DNA of 64,000 bases from Agaribacillus aureus (GTDB lineage: Bacteria; Bacteroidota; Bacteroidia; Cytophagales; Cyclobacteriaceae), in NCBI GenBank assembly GCA_030442055.1, contig JAUJEB010000013.1, positions 1 through 64,000 of the forward strand. Direction: 5' to 3'. The notes beneath the pieces are model-generated. The model worked only from the letters and a program-made list of their open reading frames with translations, searched no databases and was not told the DNA's origin. Positions 1-10,376 of this stretch are shown here, piece by piece. A program made the position numbers and the translations under genes. Numbering within the stretch: the stretch's first letter is position 1; every line of letters begins with the position of its first letter.

Positions 1-221
1 TAAAGCCCACCCTGCGGGCACATTCATCCAAAAAAGAAGTGGAAAATGAGGTGGTTAATAATCTTTGGGTTTGGGTAAAGGAGCTAAAGGTTCTCTAATA
101 CTCACCCTTAAACTGACGGCTATGGTTTACAACTTGACCGTAAATCATCAAAGTATCAAGAAAAAACCAACAATTGTACACCCCGCCATACCATTTAAAA
201 GATCAAAAGCCTTAAAAATAC
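1..221. other. Leading non-coding segment
   Basis: This is the 3' flank of the minus-strand CHAT gene. A short GC-rich inverted stretch near bases 5-18 (GCCC...GGGC) could form a small hairpin downstream of that gene, but it lies at the window edge and is weak. The only plus-strand open frame (65-271) runs antisense into the CHAT gene and has no protein-like composition. I see no other feature. Confidence 0.3.
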
Positions 222-3200
222 CTATTGTCCCAACCCGACCATTACAAAAGCGCCCCAGTCCATGGGATTAGGGTACTGGCTTCTTATTTCTTTTTTGGCG
301 GCGACAAATGAGGCTCTTTTATCTCCAGAATCCAGCCATTTTTGATAGAAATTAGACATCAGCTTTTGAGTGGCATCGTCGGAAACTTTGAAAAGGCTCA
401 TCACCAGGGACTTTGCGCCCGCCTGTAAAAATGCCCGCTGCAAACCGTAAACACCCTCGCCAATTTCAACCGCTCCCAAACCAGTTTCACAGGCACTTAA
501 AACCACCAGCTCGGTTTGATCAAGATCGAGGTTCATGGCCTCAAAAGCTGTTAAAATACCGTCCTTCCGGTTGAATTGAGAGGTTGTCTGTTTTAGAATT
601 TCACCACTATTTGCCAGCAAAACACCCGATCTGAGCAATGGATTACGGGAAGCCTCATTCCAGGAAATATCCAAGCCTATACTTTCTTCGGCACCTTCTT
701 CTTCGGCCTCAAAAAAACCATGTGAAGCCACGTGAAAAATCCTAGGACTTTTAATTTCCTTAACTGCTTTCTCCGTGGCATCCTGATTTAGATAATAATC
801 AAATTTATATCCCTTTTCCTGCAGCACACCAGATAGATTCTTAACTTCCGCTTCTGCCCCGGGCAATGGCGCAATGAATCTTGTACCTGCTTCGGTGGAG
901 GAATAAAATGCCGGATTGCCGAGTATGAAAGCTGTATTATCCAATGGCATGGCTTCCAAAGGCTGATTTTTTCTAAAATGCAATTCTTTGGTATTTCTTA
1001 GTACGACAATATCCGCTTCATCAATGACATAACTATTCTCAGGTGTGGGAATGGTTTCCAGGTTTATTTGATTGTAAACACCGTCAGGAGATAAATACAG
1101 GGTGCTGTATTTTCCCAAATTGTTTTTGATGGGCTTCCAAAAGTTTTTATAAGAATACCTGTCTTTCAACCTAAACCGCATGGCATTTTTGTAGAAATTA
1201 AAATATTTGGTCTCCAGCGACCTCCCATTCTTTAAAAACACATAGTCCGGTGTTCCCCTCACTCCTTTTTTAACGGACAGGAAGGCGTAAATAACCGAGT
1301 CGGTGAGTATGTGATCGAAATATCGAAAGCGTACCATTTCCACCGCCACTTCATCATTTTCAAGTGCATGGCGGATATCTTTCCAGTTAATTCTGGCATT
1401 CTCTTTTTTGGTAGCAAACAAGGTTGATTTCTCGCTCAGGTATTTTTCAAGCAATTCGATATCTTCCTCCAAAGACGCAGGATCAATCTCATTACTTTCG
1501 ATTTGCTCAGGGCTCATGGACAAAATACTAGCCTGTAATTCTTTTTTATCCACCCATTCCGCATATTTCATCTTCAATGCCTCATCGTCGCTATTCAGTA
1601 TCCTTTGTCGTATTTTTATCGATGAATTCAGCAATAAAGATTTGGTTATCAATGCATTGTCATACATTTTTCCAATCAAATCGGGGTATTGCAATGCCAA
1701 TGTATTGAAATATTCAAAGTCATCTTTGATAGTGTGCCAGTATTTGTGTTTTTGCTTTTCGCTTAATGCAGAGAAATAGTTTTTAATATAATGGTTATAG
1801 TTGACCAGCGCTTCCTCGATTAAATTTTTAGCCTGGGCACGATTGCCTGACATGTAGTGTACTTTGCTCAATTTTGAAAGCAACTTAACGTAGGATGGAT
1901 GTTTCTTGTCAAAAATCTTGTCATAACGCTTCCTCGCCGCTTGGTAGTGGTCGCGCGCCTGATCATAAAGTTTTTGTTTATAATAGATATCTCCCAGCAA
2001 AGCGCCAATCACGGCCGCATTTAGATTATGCCTTTTACCAATTTTATCTGCCCATATTTCATTAGCCTCAAGCAATAGGCTATAAGCCTTTTGGAATTGA
2101 TCCTGCCGAATATATAAGGCCGCCAGTCGTTGTATAACTTCGGCATATAGCGGGTTATCAACACCTAATTTTTGTACTGTTATTTCCCGGGCGGTTATTA
2201 ACATCGTTTCTATATCATCGACGTCTTCCTTCAGTAACAACTTGATAGCGGCCAGCTGTGTATAAGTCTTTGCCACATGGATATGAGATTTTCCAAAGTG
2301 TTGCTGTTGAATTGCCAGCGCTTTCAGGCTTTGCTCTTTGGCCTTTTCAAGATCTCCAATTTCAGTATAAATGCGACTCAGCAACACCCGGGGTGCCGTC
2401 GTTTTTGTCGCATTCTCGTCGTAATTTGCTACGGCCAAATGCAATGCAGTGCGCACGGTTTTCTCAGCGTCTGTAAATTCTCCTTTTATAAATTGTAGTC
2501 TGCCAAGTTCAGTGAGCGGGCCAATCAGCTTCCTGTTCTCTTGGCCGTATAGTTTGGTTTTATCATCAAGTGAAATTTTTAACAATCGCTCCGTTTCGGA
2601 GTATTTACCCATCTTAATATATAGGTGTGCCAACTCATCAATGGTGTTTACTGTGTAAATACCGGAGGATAAGTCAGATTTTTTCTGAAGCTTTTCGGAT
2701 TTGTAAATGTCAGATTTAGCCTCGTCATAGTATCCCTGGAGCGCCAGGAGTTTTGCACGGGTTTCCAGCACTTTTGCATAGTGGATAACGTCTTCCTGCT
2801 TTTTGTTTTTCTTCAAAATGGCTATGGCCTGATCGATATTGGTAGAAGCAGCTTTATAATCTCCGATTTTTAATTGAAGATTACTGAAACGGTCAAGCGC
2901 CATACCATACCTCACGTCATCTTCCTCGAACTTTTCCCTGGTTGATTGTAATGCCTTTTCCAAAGCCGCAGAAGCCTGCTCATAACTGTCTGCCACTTCA
3001 TACAATTCCGCCTGGTGATTGATAATGGCTACGTAGTCCGCATGCCCACTAACAATCTCTTTCTCCACTACATCAGTAAAACTTTCCCGGTAAATGGCGT
3101 TTGCTTCCTGGAGCTCATTTGTAAACTCTATTAAATGATTGGCCAGCGTTAATTTTGCCAAGTGATAGACTGGCGATTTTTCACCTAAAAGTTCCTTTTT

Positions 3201-4457
3201 AATAGCCAGTATATCGGTAAGATAGCGCTGACCCAGTTCGTAGTTGCGTTCGACAAGCGCGGTGTGGTACAGAAAATTTAGGACTTCTATCCGTCTTTCG
3301 CTTTCTTCGGGAAAAGTGCTTTTGACACCTATTAGTTTGCGCGCATTTTTCTGCAATGACGCAATATTGTCTTCGTCCAGGGGCGTATGTAATTCTATCA
3401 GTTTTTGTACGAAGTGATGAGTACTTTTACGGTTATAGTGCTGACGTGTGCTTTTTTCAAACTGTGGCAAAAGTGTTTTGTACTTACCTTTTTTATGCTG
3501 TTCCAGGTAAACTTTCAATAGCTGTTCCTGAACAGCTATAACATCGCGGTGATTCTTCTTACGTTTTTTTACAATAAGAGCATTGGCCTTTTCAAACAGG
3601 CGAATACACGCTTTATAATGATGCCGCTCGTATTGCATACGCCCTTTCAAAAGCAGGTTGCGGCTGTAGCAAGTCTCGCTTTTGGATAAGTTTTTGCCCA
3701 TCCAGTCGGTAGCTTGGTTAAGAGCGGAATCCGCTCTGACAAGATCGCCCTGGTTCAGATAGGTTGCTCCCAAAAGGTTAAGAAAATCGCCATAGCGCAG
3801 TAGCAACTTTTTCCGCTGCCGGGAGGACAGCTTACGGGTTTTTGTCTGCTTGCTTTTCGCGTCGATATAGGTCTCTGTCTTTTGCCGCGCTTGCTCCAAT
3901 AAAATTGGTTGCAATACCCTAAACGCTTGCAGGGCAGCTGTATAAAAGCCCTGGCCTGCATTTATTTCAGCAGCGCGGATATCAATTTCATGCCCGAGTG
4001 CCGTGGATGGATTATCGGATGATGATAATAATTCCCTGGATTTGGTTAAAAGCCCTTCGGCCTTGAGGAAATCACCATTGCGGCTGTAGATGTCAATGGG
4101 CTCCAGTAACGCCCGTGCATAGGCCACGGCATCATCTGCAAAAGATGCCTCGGCAATATTCAGACCTCTGTCCAGCGCCTGCCTGTACTCTTTGATGTAA
4201 CCAGCCGCAGCATAATATTTAGCCTCTTTAAAATAGGCCGCTGCCATCATTCTGTCCTTGGCACCCAGCTTACGCTCAATTTTCAATTTTAACAGGTTAT
4301 TGCTTTCCCTGGCTTTTTTATAGTTTCCCTTTTCGTATTGCTGATCATTCTTAAGAAAACTTTTGTGCCACTTTTTTTGGGCTGAAAGTGGCTGGATAGC
4401 TAACAAAAAAATTACAGATACCAGCAAAAAGTAAAAGCTGTTATAATTTTTGAACAT
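222..4457 (-). CDS. Secreted TPR-repeat protein with C-terminal CHAT protease domain
   Basis: This 1411-residue protein starts with a signal peptide (hydrophobic residues about 9-25, ending LSAQ). Roughly residues 30-1000 are alpha-helical TPR-like repeats, with many A-x-x-Y/L-x-x-A-L patterns. The C-terminal 290 residues form a CHAT (caspase HetF-associated with TPRs) domain. The predicted His-Cys dyad is intact: His1246 in HVASHGFF and Cys1323 in LSACETGLG. CHAT proteins are caspase-like proteases that use TPRs to bind partners or substrates. The signal peptide points to the periplasm or beyond, unlike the cytoplasmic TPR-CHAT proteins of CRISPR type III-E systems. No CRISPR, gasdermin or toxin gene is nearby, so the target is unknown. 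It appears monocistronic and divergent from the SusC gene. Domain assignment is firm; role is inference. Confidence 0.9.
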   Translation of the reverse strand: MFKNYNSFYFLLVSVIFLLAIQPLSAQKKWHKSFLKNDQQYEKGNYKKARESNNLLKLKIERKLGAKDRMMAAAYFKEAKYYAAAGYIKEYRQALDRGLNIAEASFADDAVAYARALLEPIDIYSRNGDFLKAEGLLTKSRELLSSSDNPSTALGHEIDIRAAEINAGQGFYTAALQAFRVLQPILLEQARQKTETYIDAKSKQTKTRKLSSRQRKKLLLRYGDFLNLLGATYLNQGDLVRADSALNQATDWMGKNLSKSETCYSRNLLLKGRMQYERHHYKACIRLFEKANALIVKKRKKNHRDVIAVQEQLLKVYLEQHKKGKYKTLLPQFEKSTRQHYNRKSTHHFVQKLIELHTPLDEDNIASLQKNARKLIGVKSTFPEESERRIEVLNFLYHTALVERNYELGQRYLTDILAIKKELLGEKSPVYHLAKLTLANHLIEFTNELQEANAIYRESFTDVVEKEIVSGHADYVAIINHQAELYEVADSYEQASAALEKALQSTREKFEEDDVRYGMALDRFSNLQLKIGDYKAASTNIDQAIAILKKNKKQEDVIHYAKVLETRAKLLALQGYYDEAKSDIYKSEKLQKKSDLSSGIYTVNTIDELAHLYIKMGKYSETERLLKISLDDKTKLYGQENRKLIGPLTELGRLQFIKGEFTDAEKTVRTALHLAVANYDENATKTTAPRVLLSRIYTEIGDLEKAKEQSLKALAIQQQHFGKSHIHVAKTYTQLAAIKLLLKEDVDDIETMLITAREITVQKLGVDNPLYAEVIQRLAALYIRQDQFQKAYSLLLEANEIWADKIGKRHNLNAAVIGALLGDIYYKQKLYDQARDHYQAARKRYDKIFDKKHPSYVKLLSKLSKVHYMSGNRAQAKNLIEEALVNYNHYIKNYFSALSEKQKHKYWHTIKDDFEYFNTLALQYPDLIGKMYDNALITKSLLLNSSIKIRQRILNSDDEALKMKYAEWVDKKELQASILSMSPEQIESNEIDPASLEEDIELLEKYLSEKSTLFATKKENARINWKDIRHALENDEVAVEMVRFRYFDHILTDSVIYAFLSVKKGVRGTPDYVFLKNGRSLETKYFNFYKNAMRFRLKDRYSYKNFWKPIKNNLGKYSTLYLSPDGVYNQINLETIPTPENSYVIDEADIVVLRNTKELHFRKNQPLEAMPLDNTAFILGNPAFYSSTEAGTRFIAPLPGAEAEVKNLSGVLQEKGYKFDYYLNQDATEKAVKEIKSPRIFHVASHGFFEAEEEGAEESIGLDISWNEASRNPLLRSGVLLANSGEILKQTTSQFNRKDGILTAFEAMNLDLDQTELVVLSACETGLGAVEIGEGVYGLQRAFLQAGAKSLVMSLFKVSDDATQKLMSNFYQKWLDSGDKRASFVAAKKEIRSQYPNPMDWGAFVMVGLGQ

Positions 4458-5019
4458 AATGGCACTTTGTATATGATTAGGCGCCTAAATTTAGAAGGTA
4501 GTTATTTAAGAAAATACGCAATAACCGGCAAGATATTACGAGTGTCGTCTACGTGTTTATTTAACCATGGGCATGGTGTCAATAAAATTTCTGCCCCTTA
4601 ATAACTTATGATGGCGGCCGGTCAGGCCAAATCCTGGAAATTAGATTTTACCACAAAAAATCAGGCTTAATTATTACCAAAGTATTAACCTGGTGTTAAG
4701 AAAAAATATATTGTGGCCGTGCAAAAAATCACCAATTCCCCGAACCGCACGACCAATTTTCAAAATAAATTGCAAAACCATGCAAAAAATCAATTTTTCC
4801 CTGTTTCAGCGCTTCTTTAAGGCATTGTTAACTTTTCTGTGATGGCCATCTTTCCGGCAAAAAAAGCGGGTGTTATGACACCAAATAACTGATTATTACT
4901 GGGTTGAAATCATGTTAAAATATAACAGGAATTAAACAGAAAACTAGAAGTATGGTGTATTTAATTCCCCGTCATTTGTAATAGAAAACTGTTTTATCTT
5001 AACACAAACCTCTAAAATT
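4458..5019. promoter_or_regulatory. Divergent promoter region between CHAT and SusC genes
   Basis: This 562-bp AT-rich spacer must hold the promoters of both divergent genes. The 12-mer TGCAAAAAATCA occurs twice in the same orientation, at 4720-4731 and 4781-4792. A short inverted repeat, TGTTA-N5-TAACA, lies at about 4913-4927, roughly 95 bp before the SusC start. No open frame of coding quality and no terminator-like hairpin was seen. Individual promoter elements could not be placed with confidence. Confidence 0.35.
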
Positions 5020-8000
5020 ATGAGATTAAGAATCTTTACGAATCTATTTTTGATTTCGTGCATACTGTATGCTACGAGCCTGTCAGCACAGAATACGACG
5101 GGTGCCTCAGCTACAGTAAAAGGTCGCGTATCCTCCGCCGAAGATGGAGAAGTTATTCCCGGCGTAAGCATCCTGGTCAAGGGTACAACAATAGGTACTG
5201 TCACCGATGTCAATGGTGAATATGTGATCCAGGTACCCGGAGAAGCTCCGGTTTTAATATTTTCAAATGTAGGCTACACCACCGAGGAAGTGATCTTAAA
5301 CGGAAGAAGTGTAGTTGACCTTGTTTTGGTACCAAGTATTCAATATTTGAATGAAATGGTAGTCACCGCACTTGGTATTTCGAGAGAAGAAAGTTCCCTG
5401 GGATTTGCGGTAGGTCAGGTAGACGGCGAGGAATTAAACAGAGTCGCCCAGGAAAATGTTATTAATGGCATTGCCGGCAAGGTGCCGGGCGTAACCATCA
5501 GTTCAACCGGAGCTGCAGGTTCTTCTGTAAGTATGGTCATCCGTGGAGCTACCTCCCTGAGTGGTGACAATCAGCCATTGTTTGTGGTTGACGGCGTTCC
5601 TGTAGTTAACACATTAAATAATGTAACTGAAATTGGAAGCCGTAACCCTGTGGATTATGGTAATGCAATATCTGACCTTAACCCGGAGGATATTGAAAGT
5701 GTATCTGTATTAAAGGGGCCCAGTGCTGCAGCTTTATATGGCTCCAGGGCTGGAAATGGTGTGGTACTGATCACTACAAAATCAGGAAAAAAAGCTAAAA
5801 AGCTTACTGTTTCTGTACATTCCAATACAGTATTTGATAAGCCGTTCAAATATCTTCCGTTTCATACCCAGTTTGCCACTGGTGTACAGCCTTATACCGA
5901 GGATTCAAACCCTTACCCTGGCGGGCAGTTGCTTATTGACGAAGGATCTGCTGCCGGATCCGGTCCTGAGCTGGATATAGGGCAAAGAGCCATTCAGTGG
6001 AATAGCCCTCTCGATGAGAATGGCAATCCGATTCCTACTGAGCTGGTTTCTTATGAAGATAATGTGAAAAACTTTGTAAGAACAGGTATCACAACTACTA
6101 ATGGAATTTCCCTTTCCAATAGCAATGATATGATTGATTACCGGTTAGGTTTTACTAATATGACCAGCAGAGGAATCATTCCGAACTCCGATCTGTTCAG
6201 GAATAATATTTCATTGGCGTCATCGACGAAGCTTAGTGAAAAAATTGTCTTCAGCAATAATATTAATGTAAACCGAAGCTGGTCTAACAACCGGCCCTCC
6301 GGAAACCGGGGCACAAACCCTTTGCAACACGCTTATGCGCTATCACCACACATTGATATTCGGGAATTGAGAGACTATTGGGTACCGGGTCAGGAAGGAT
6401 TACAGCAAAGATCACCTGCAATTGGCGATAAAAACAATCCTTACTTTTTGGCCTATGAGATAAACAATAGCTTTCAAAGAGATCGCGTATATGGAAATTT
6501 AAAGGCAGATTGGCAAATTACTCCTGAATTTGACTTAATGGTACGGTATGCGTTAGACTATTATGATGAAAAAAGGGAGACTAAGGGCGCCAATAGCTAT
6601 ACAAGAGAAGGAAACGGTATTTATGGTATAGTGGATTTGGAAAGATATGAACGCAATGTTGATTTTCTTGCTACTTACAGAAAAAAATACGGTGACTTTG
6701 ACCTGACCTTATCTGCAGGTGGTAACGCAAGGTACAACAGAGCAACACAGGTACGCAATGCCACCAAGTCAAGAGGCGCAGGCCTGGTTGTTCCCGGCGT
6801 TTTTACCATTCAGAACATCGCTCCCACAAACCTGGATTTCAGCAACAATTTTGCCGAACAAGCCGTTCATAGCCTTTACGGAATAGCCAGTCTGGGTTTC
6901 AAGGACATGATCTACCTGGATGTCACCGCAAGAAACGACTGGTCGAGTACACTGCCAAAAGAAAACAGATCGTACTTTTACCCATCCACGTCGTTGAGTT
7001 TGTTACTCGATCAGGCGTTACAATTGCCTTCAACCGTCGACCTGCTTAAAATCAGAGGAGGATGGGCACAAGTTGGTAACGATACGAATCCTTATTCGCT
7101 TTTTCCAACACTTCAAAGCACAGGTGCCTGGGGCGATCTTACAAGACTATCGGTATCAGGAAACCTGTTAACACCTGATTTGAAACCCGAAATTGCTACT
7201 TCGTGGGAAGTTGGTGCTGACCTGAAAATGTTTGGGAACCGATTGTGGATGGAAGCAACTTATTATGAGGTTGAAAATGAAAACCAGGTGCTTGGCTTAG
7301 GACTGCCACCGTCATCGGGATTTGACTCAAAAACAATCAACGCAGGTCTGATCAAAAGCACCGGATGGGAGTTCATGTTAGGTGGTACCCCTATACAGCA
7401 AAACGGCTGGATCTGGAATGTAAGCGCGAATATTTCACGAAACAGAACCAAAATACTGGAATTAAGTGATGGCATCGAGTTTTTCCGGCTTTGGAACGAT
7501 GCCAAAGGTGGTGCATGGACGTATGTTGGAGATGAAATCGGTGATATCTACGACAGGGAGCTGGTTACAGTAACCGATGAAAGTTCTCCTTATTTTGGCT
7601 ATCCTCTCTTAAATGAAGAAGGATCCTGGCAGGATATCAGAGCAGAAAATACCAGGAATAAAATCGGGAATTTCAATCCGGACTTTCTCCTAGGGTTTCA
7701 AACCTCAGTAAGCTATAAAAACTTCACCCTGAGTGCTACGGTGGATTGGAGAAAAGGTGGCCAGTTTGTTTCTCAAACCTATCGTTACTCCGAGTCTGAT
7801 CTCAAGACCCAACGATTTCTGGATAATTTGATCAATCCTGGAGATTTACAGGGTGATGCACTCAGAGATTGGTTAGTGGCGAACGAAGACACGCATATTA
7901 AAGATGGAATAAATATCGTCGGAGGTCCTACTAAGGAATACGGTGGATTTCCTACCAACTTCATTGTTCCTTTGAACGATGGCGTATTTAATCCTGGTGT

Positions 8001-8400
8001 TATCGCAACCTATGATAATGAGGGCAACATCACCGGATATATCGAAAACCTCGGTGGCCCGGGCACCAGAATTCTTCCTTATGCGGACAACTACCCATGG
8101 GACTTCACAAAAGCGGCAATGTTTGACGCGGACTTTGTGAAGCTTAGAGAAATATCCCTTAGCTATCAGCTGCCTTCTGAATTTGTCAAAAATATCGGTC
8201 TTCAAAATGCCAGTGTTGGCGTCTACAGCCGTAACATCATTTTATGGACCAAAGCCAAGGTGGGCATAGATCCTGAGATGGCCTTTCAGCCGGGTCCCGG
8301 TGTCAATGGCAGCGGTAGCCAGTTCAAGCAAGGAATTGAAAGGTACAACATTACTCCATGGGTTATCCCTGTGGGATTCAAATTAGGGGTAACATTTTAA
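5020..8400 (+). CDS. SusC/RagA family TonB-linked outer membrane protein
   Basis: This 1126-residue TonB-dependent transporter of the SusC type imports a bound ligand, usually an oligosaccharide, across the outer membrane. It has a signal peptide cut near Ala23, then a carboxypeptidase-regulatory-like domain (about residues 31-115, with the GTTIGTVTDVNGEY signature). The plug domain follows (about 120-235, with LFVVDGVPV and GSRAGNGVVLITTKSG). The remainder is a 22-strand beta-barrel ending in a terminal Phe, as is usual for outer membrane barrels. The SusD partner starts 18 bp downstream. No glycosidase is adjacent, so the ligand cannot be deduced; a peptide or other non-glycan ligand is possible for such orphan pairs. 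Confidence 0.95.
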   Translation: MRLRIFTNLFLISCILYATSLSAQNTTGASATVKGRVSSAEDGEVIPGVSILVKGTTIGTVTDVNGEYVIQVPGEAPVLIFSNVGYTTEEVILNGRSVVDLVLVPSIQYLNEMVVTALGISREESSLGFAVGQVDGEELNRVAQENVINGIAGKVPGVTISSTGAAGSSVSMVIRGATSLSGDNQPLFVVDGVPVVNTLNNVTEIGSRNPVDYGNAISDLNPEDIESVSVLKGPSAAALYGSRAGNGVVLITTKSGKKAKKLTVSVHSNTVFDKPFKYLPFHTQFATGVQPYTEDSNPYPGGQLLIDEGSAAGSGPELDIGQRAIQWNSPLDENGNPIPTELVSYEDNVKNFVRTGITTTNGISLSNSNDMIDYRLGFTNMTSRGIIPNSDLFRNNISLASSTKLSEKIVFSNNINVNRSWSNNRPSGNRGTNPLQHAYALSPHIDIRELRDYWVPGQEGLQQRSPAIGDKNNPYFLAYEINNSFQRDRVYGNLKADWQITPEFDLMVRYALDYYDEKRETKGANSYTREGNGIYGIVDLERYERNVDFLATYRKKYGDFDLTLSAGGNARYNRATQVRNATKSRGAGLVVPGVFTIQNIAPTNLDFSNNFAEQAVHSLYGIASLGFKDMIYLDVTARNDWSSTLPKENRSYFYPSTSLSLLLDQALQLPSTVDLLKIRGGWAQVGNDTNPYSLFPTLQSTGAWGDLTRLSVSGNLLTPDLKPEIATSWEVGADLKMFGNRLWMEATYYEVENENQVLGLGLPPSSGFDSKTINAGLIKSTGWEFMLGGTPIQQNGWIWNVSANISRNRTKILELSDGIEFFRLWNDAKGGAWTYVGDEIGDIYDRELVTVTDESSPYFGYPLLNEEGSWQDIRAENTRNKIGNFNPDFLLGFQTSVSYKNFTLSATVDWRKGGQFVSQTYRYSESDLKTQRFLDNLINPGDLQGDALRDWLVANEDTHIKDGINIVGGPTKEYGGFPTNFIVPLNDGVFNPGVIATYDNEGNITGYIENLGGPGTRILPYADNYPWDFTKAAMFDADFVKLREISLSYQLPSEFVKNIGLQNASVGVYSRNIILWTKAKVGIDPEMAFQPGPGVNGSGSQFKQGIERYNITPWVIPVGFKLGVTF

Positions 8401-8418
8401 CAATAACTGAGAAAAACT

Positions 8419-10059
8419 ATGAAAACTATAAAAAACAAGTCGGTCGCAGTTATGCTTCTGCTGCTTACCTTTTTGTTTTCCTGTGAAGATCTGACGGAAA
8501 CAAATCAAAATCCCAATGGGGTCGACCCTACTACGGTACATCCTAACCTCTTAATTACCACTGTGCTTTCGGAGGCTTCAAAACAAATAGTAAATTATGG
8601 GTTTGGAGATATTGCCGGGGTGATGCAGCATACGCAGAAAGATGCCTGGTTTAGTGGGCACAATGATTATGACTGGTCAGACCAAAGTTGGGCAAAATTT
8701 TATGAAATCCTGAGAAATAACAACCATATGTATAACCGGTCAGTAGAGCTAGGGCTTGAGTTTCACCAGGGCGTAGCGCACGTCATGAAAGCGTTGATGT
8801 TTGCCCACATTACCGATATCTGGGGCGATGCGCCTTACGTGAATGCGCTAAACGGTGACCAGGGAGGCGAGGAAAACCTGCTACCGGCATTTGATAGCCA
8901 ACAAGCTATATACAATGGTATCCTGGAAGACCTGGAAACTGCCAACACATTATTATCCAAAAACAAAAGTGAATATGACGAGATATTTGATGATGCAGAT
9001 GTGATATATGGCGGAGATCCCACCAAATGGCGAAAATTTGCCAATTCCTTGATGTTAAGGTATTACATGCGGATTTCCTCAAAAGATCCTTCTACAGCGA
9101 CTGCCGGTATTGCGAAAATTTTAGGCAATAGCACGCAATATCCTATCATCACCGACGTGGCAGACGACGCGAATATGGCCTATCCCGGAACTGGAGAAGC
9201 TGACGCCTGGCCAGGTAATACGGTCTTCGACGGAACGTCCGGCAGCAACTACCGAAGAAGAAAAATGTGCTCCACACTGGTTGACGCCATGCAGGCTGTG
9301 AATGATCCAAGATTAGCAGTTTGGGCTAACAGGGTTGAAGTACCAATCGTAGTTGATGCCGGCCTGCCCGCAGGTACAGATGAGATCATTGGCGGTGTGA
9401 GAAACATTGCTCCGGATGTTGTGGCAGGCAGACTAGTGGACACAGATCCTGATTATGTGGGCATTCCACCCAGTGTTTCGGCTTTGCCATCCGGACATAA
9501 CCTGAACCCTACTCCGGGACAGTTATCTTTCAATCCTCATGTCTCTTTTCTAAATGATATATACAGGGAAGCCAGCGGGCCATTGTTACAAGCCCGGCTT
9601 ATCTCAGCTGCGGAAGTGCACTTTATCTTGTCCGAGGCGGCTTTGGAAGGTTTAACCGGAGGTGATGCTCAGACACATTATGAAGCCGCCATCATGGCAT
9701 CTTTGGAAGCCTGGGGCATAGAAGATGAATATGACACCTACATAGCCGGTCCGGCGGCATACAATGGAACGCAGGAGCAAATTTTGGAACAAAAATGGAT
9801 TGCCAGCTGGACTAACGCCGCTGAATCCTGGGCTGATTTCCGCAGAACCGGCCTACCTGCTCTGGTTGCCGGCCCTGCTGCCAAGCGCACCGTATTGCCT
9901 GTAAGGTTTTACTACATGACCAAGGAACTTGACATCAATACCACCAATGCCGAGAATGCTGTAAGCCTTTTAGAAGAAACCGCTTACTCACAGGCAGATG
10001 GCAAAAACAGCGCCTGGTCAAAAAGCTGGTTGCTACAGGGAATGAATAAACCGTGGTAA
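8419..10059 (+). CDS. SusD/RagB family outer membrane lipoprotein
   Basis: This 546-residue surface lipoprotein is the ligand-binding lid of the upstream SusC transporter. The N-terminus carries a lipoprotein signal (FLFSC, lipidated Cys22) followed by acidic residues typical of surface-exposed Bacteroidota lipoproteins. The body resembles the SusD-like 2 subfamily: TPR-like helices around HVMKALMFAHITDIWGDAPY and a C-terminal part with EQKWIASWTNAAESWADFRRTG. The gene follows SusC by 18 bp, so the two are almost certainly co-transcribed. A strong terminator lies 31 bp after the stop codon, making this a two-gene operon. The ligand is unknown. Confidence 0.94.
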   Translation: MKTIKNKSVAVMLLLLTFLFSCEDLTETNQNPNGVDPTTVHPNLLITTVLSEASKQIVNYGFGDIAGVMQHTQKDAWFSGHNDYDWSDQSWAKFYEILRNNNHMYNRSVELGLEFHQGVAHVMKALMFAHITDIWGDAPYVNALNGDQGGEENLLPAFDSQQAIYNGILEDLETANTLLSKNKSEYDEIFDDADVIYGGDPTKWRKFANSLMLRYYMRISSKDPSTATAGIAKILGNSTQYPIITDVADDANMAYPGTGEADAWPGNTVFDGTSGSNYRRRKMCSTLVDAMQAVNDPRLAVWANRVEVPIVVDAGLPAGTDEIIGGVRNIAPDVVAGRLVDTDPDYVGIPPSVSALPSGHNLNPTPGQLSFNPHVSFLNDIYREASGPLLQARLISAAEVHFILSEAALEGLTGGDAQTHYEAAIMASLEAWGIEDEYDTYIAGPAAYNGTQEQILEQKWIASWTNAAESWADFRRTGLPALVAGPAAKRTVLPVRFYYMTKELDINTTNAENAVSLLEETAYSQADGKNSAWSKSWLLQGMNKPW

Positions 10060-10090
10060 TTTAAGAATTAAACTCTCAGATAACACATCC

Positions 10091-10128
10091 AAGAGGACCA
10101 TCCTGACAAGTGATGGTCCTCTTTTTTT
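10091..10128 (+). terminator. Rho-independent terminator after the SusC/SusD operon
   Basis: A perfect 12-bp stem (AAGAGGACCATC, 10091-10102, with GATGGTCCTCTT, 10112-10123) encloses a 9-nt loop and runs into a T tract ending at about 10128. It lies 31 bp after the SusD stop codon. Confidence 0.92.
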
Positions 10129-10230
10129 GGGGAAGGCATAAATGAAAATACCGTTCATTATCTACTAAAAAGTAGCTCCCGACTACTTACAAAATCATCC
10201 TTTTACAGGGTGTCAAAAATTTTCTCACCC

Positions 10231-10249
10231 AGTGACGTGATATGTCACT
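10231..10249. promoter_or_regulatory. Inverted repeat upstream of the secreted coiled-coil gene
   Basis: AGTGAC (10231-10236) and GTCACT (10244-10249) form a perfect 6-bp inverted repeat with a 7-bp spacer, about 128 bp before the next start codon. The GTGAC-N7-GTCAC layout resembles a binding site for a dimeric CRP/FNR-type regulator, but no assignment is possible from sequence alone. Confidence 0.3.
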
Positions 10250-10376
10250 CTCTCGCATTAACATTACATCAAATATCTGATTTAGTAATGGTACCATGAC
10301 ATCCAGTATCCTTCAACCGGAATAAATAATTAAAAATCCTAATCTTTTAATCCCCGGATACCTAATTTATAAAGCT

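Noticed and set aside
222-4457. CRISPR type III-E (TPR-CHAT with gRAMP) system
   Set aside because: No CRISPR repeats or Cas7-like fusion gene nearby, and the protein has a signal peptide.
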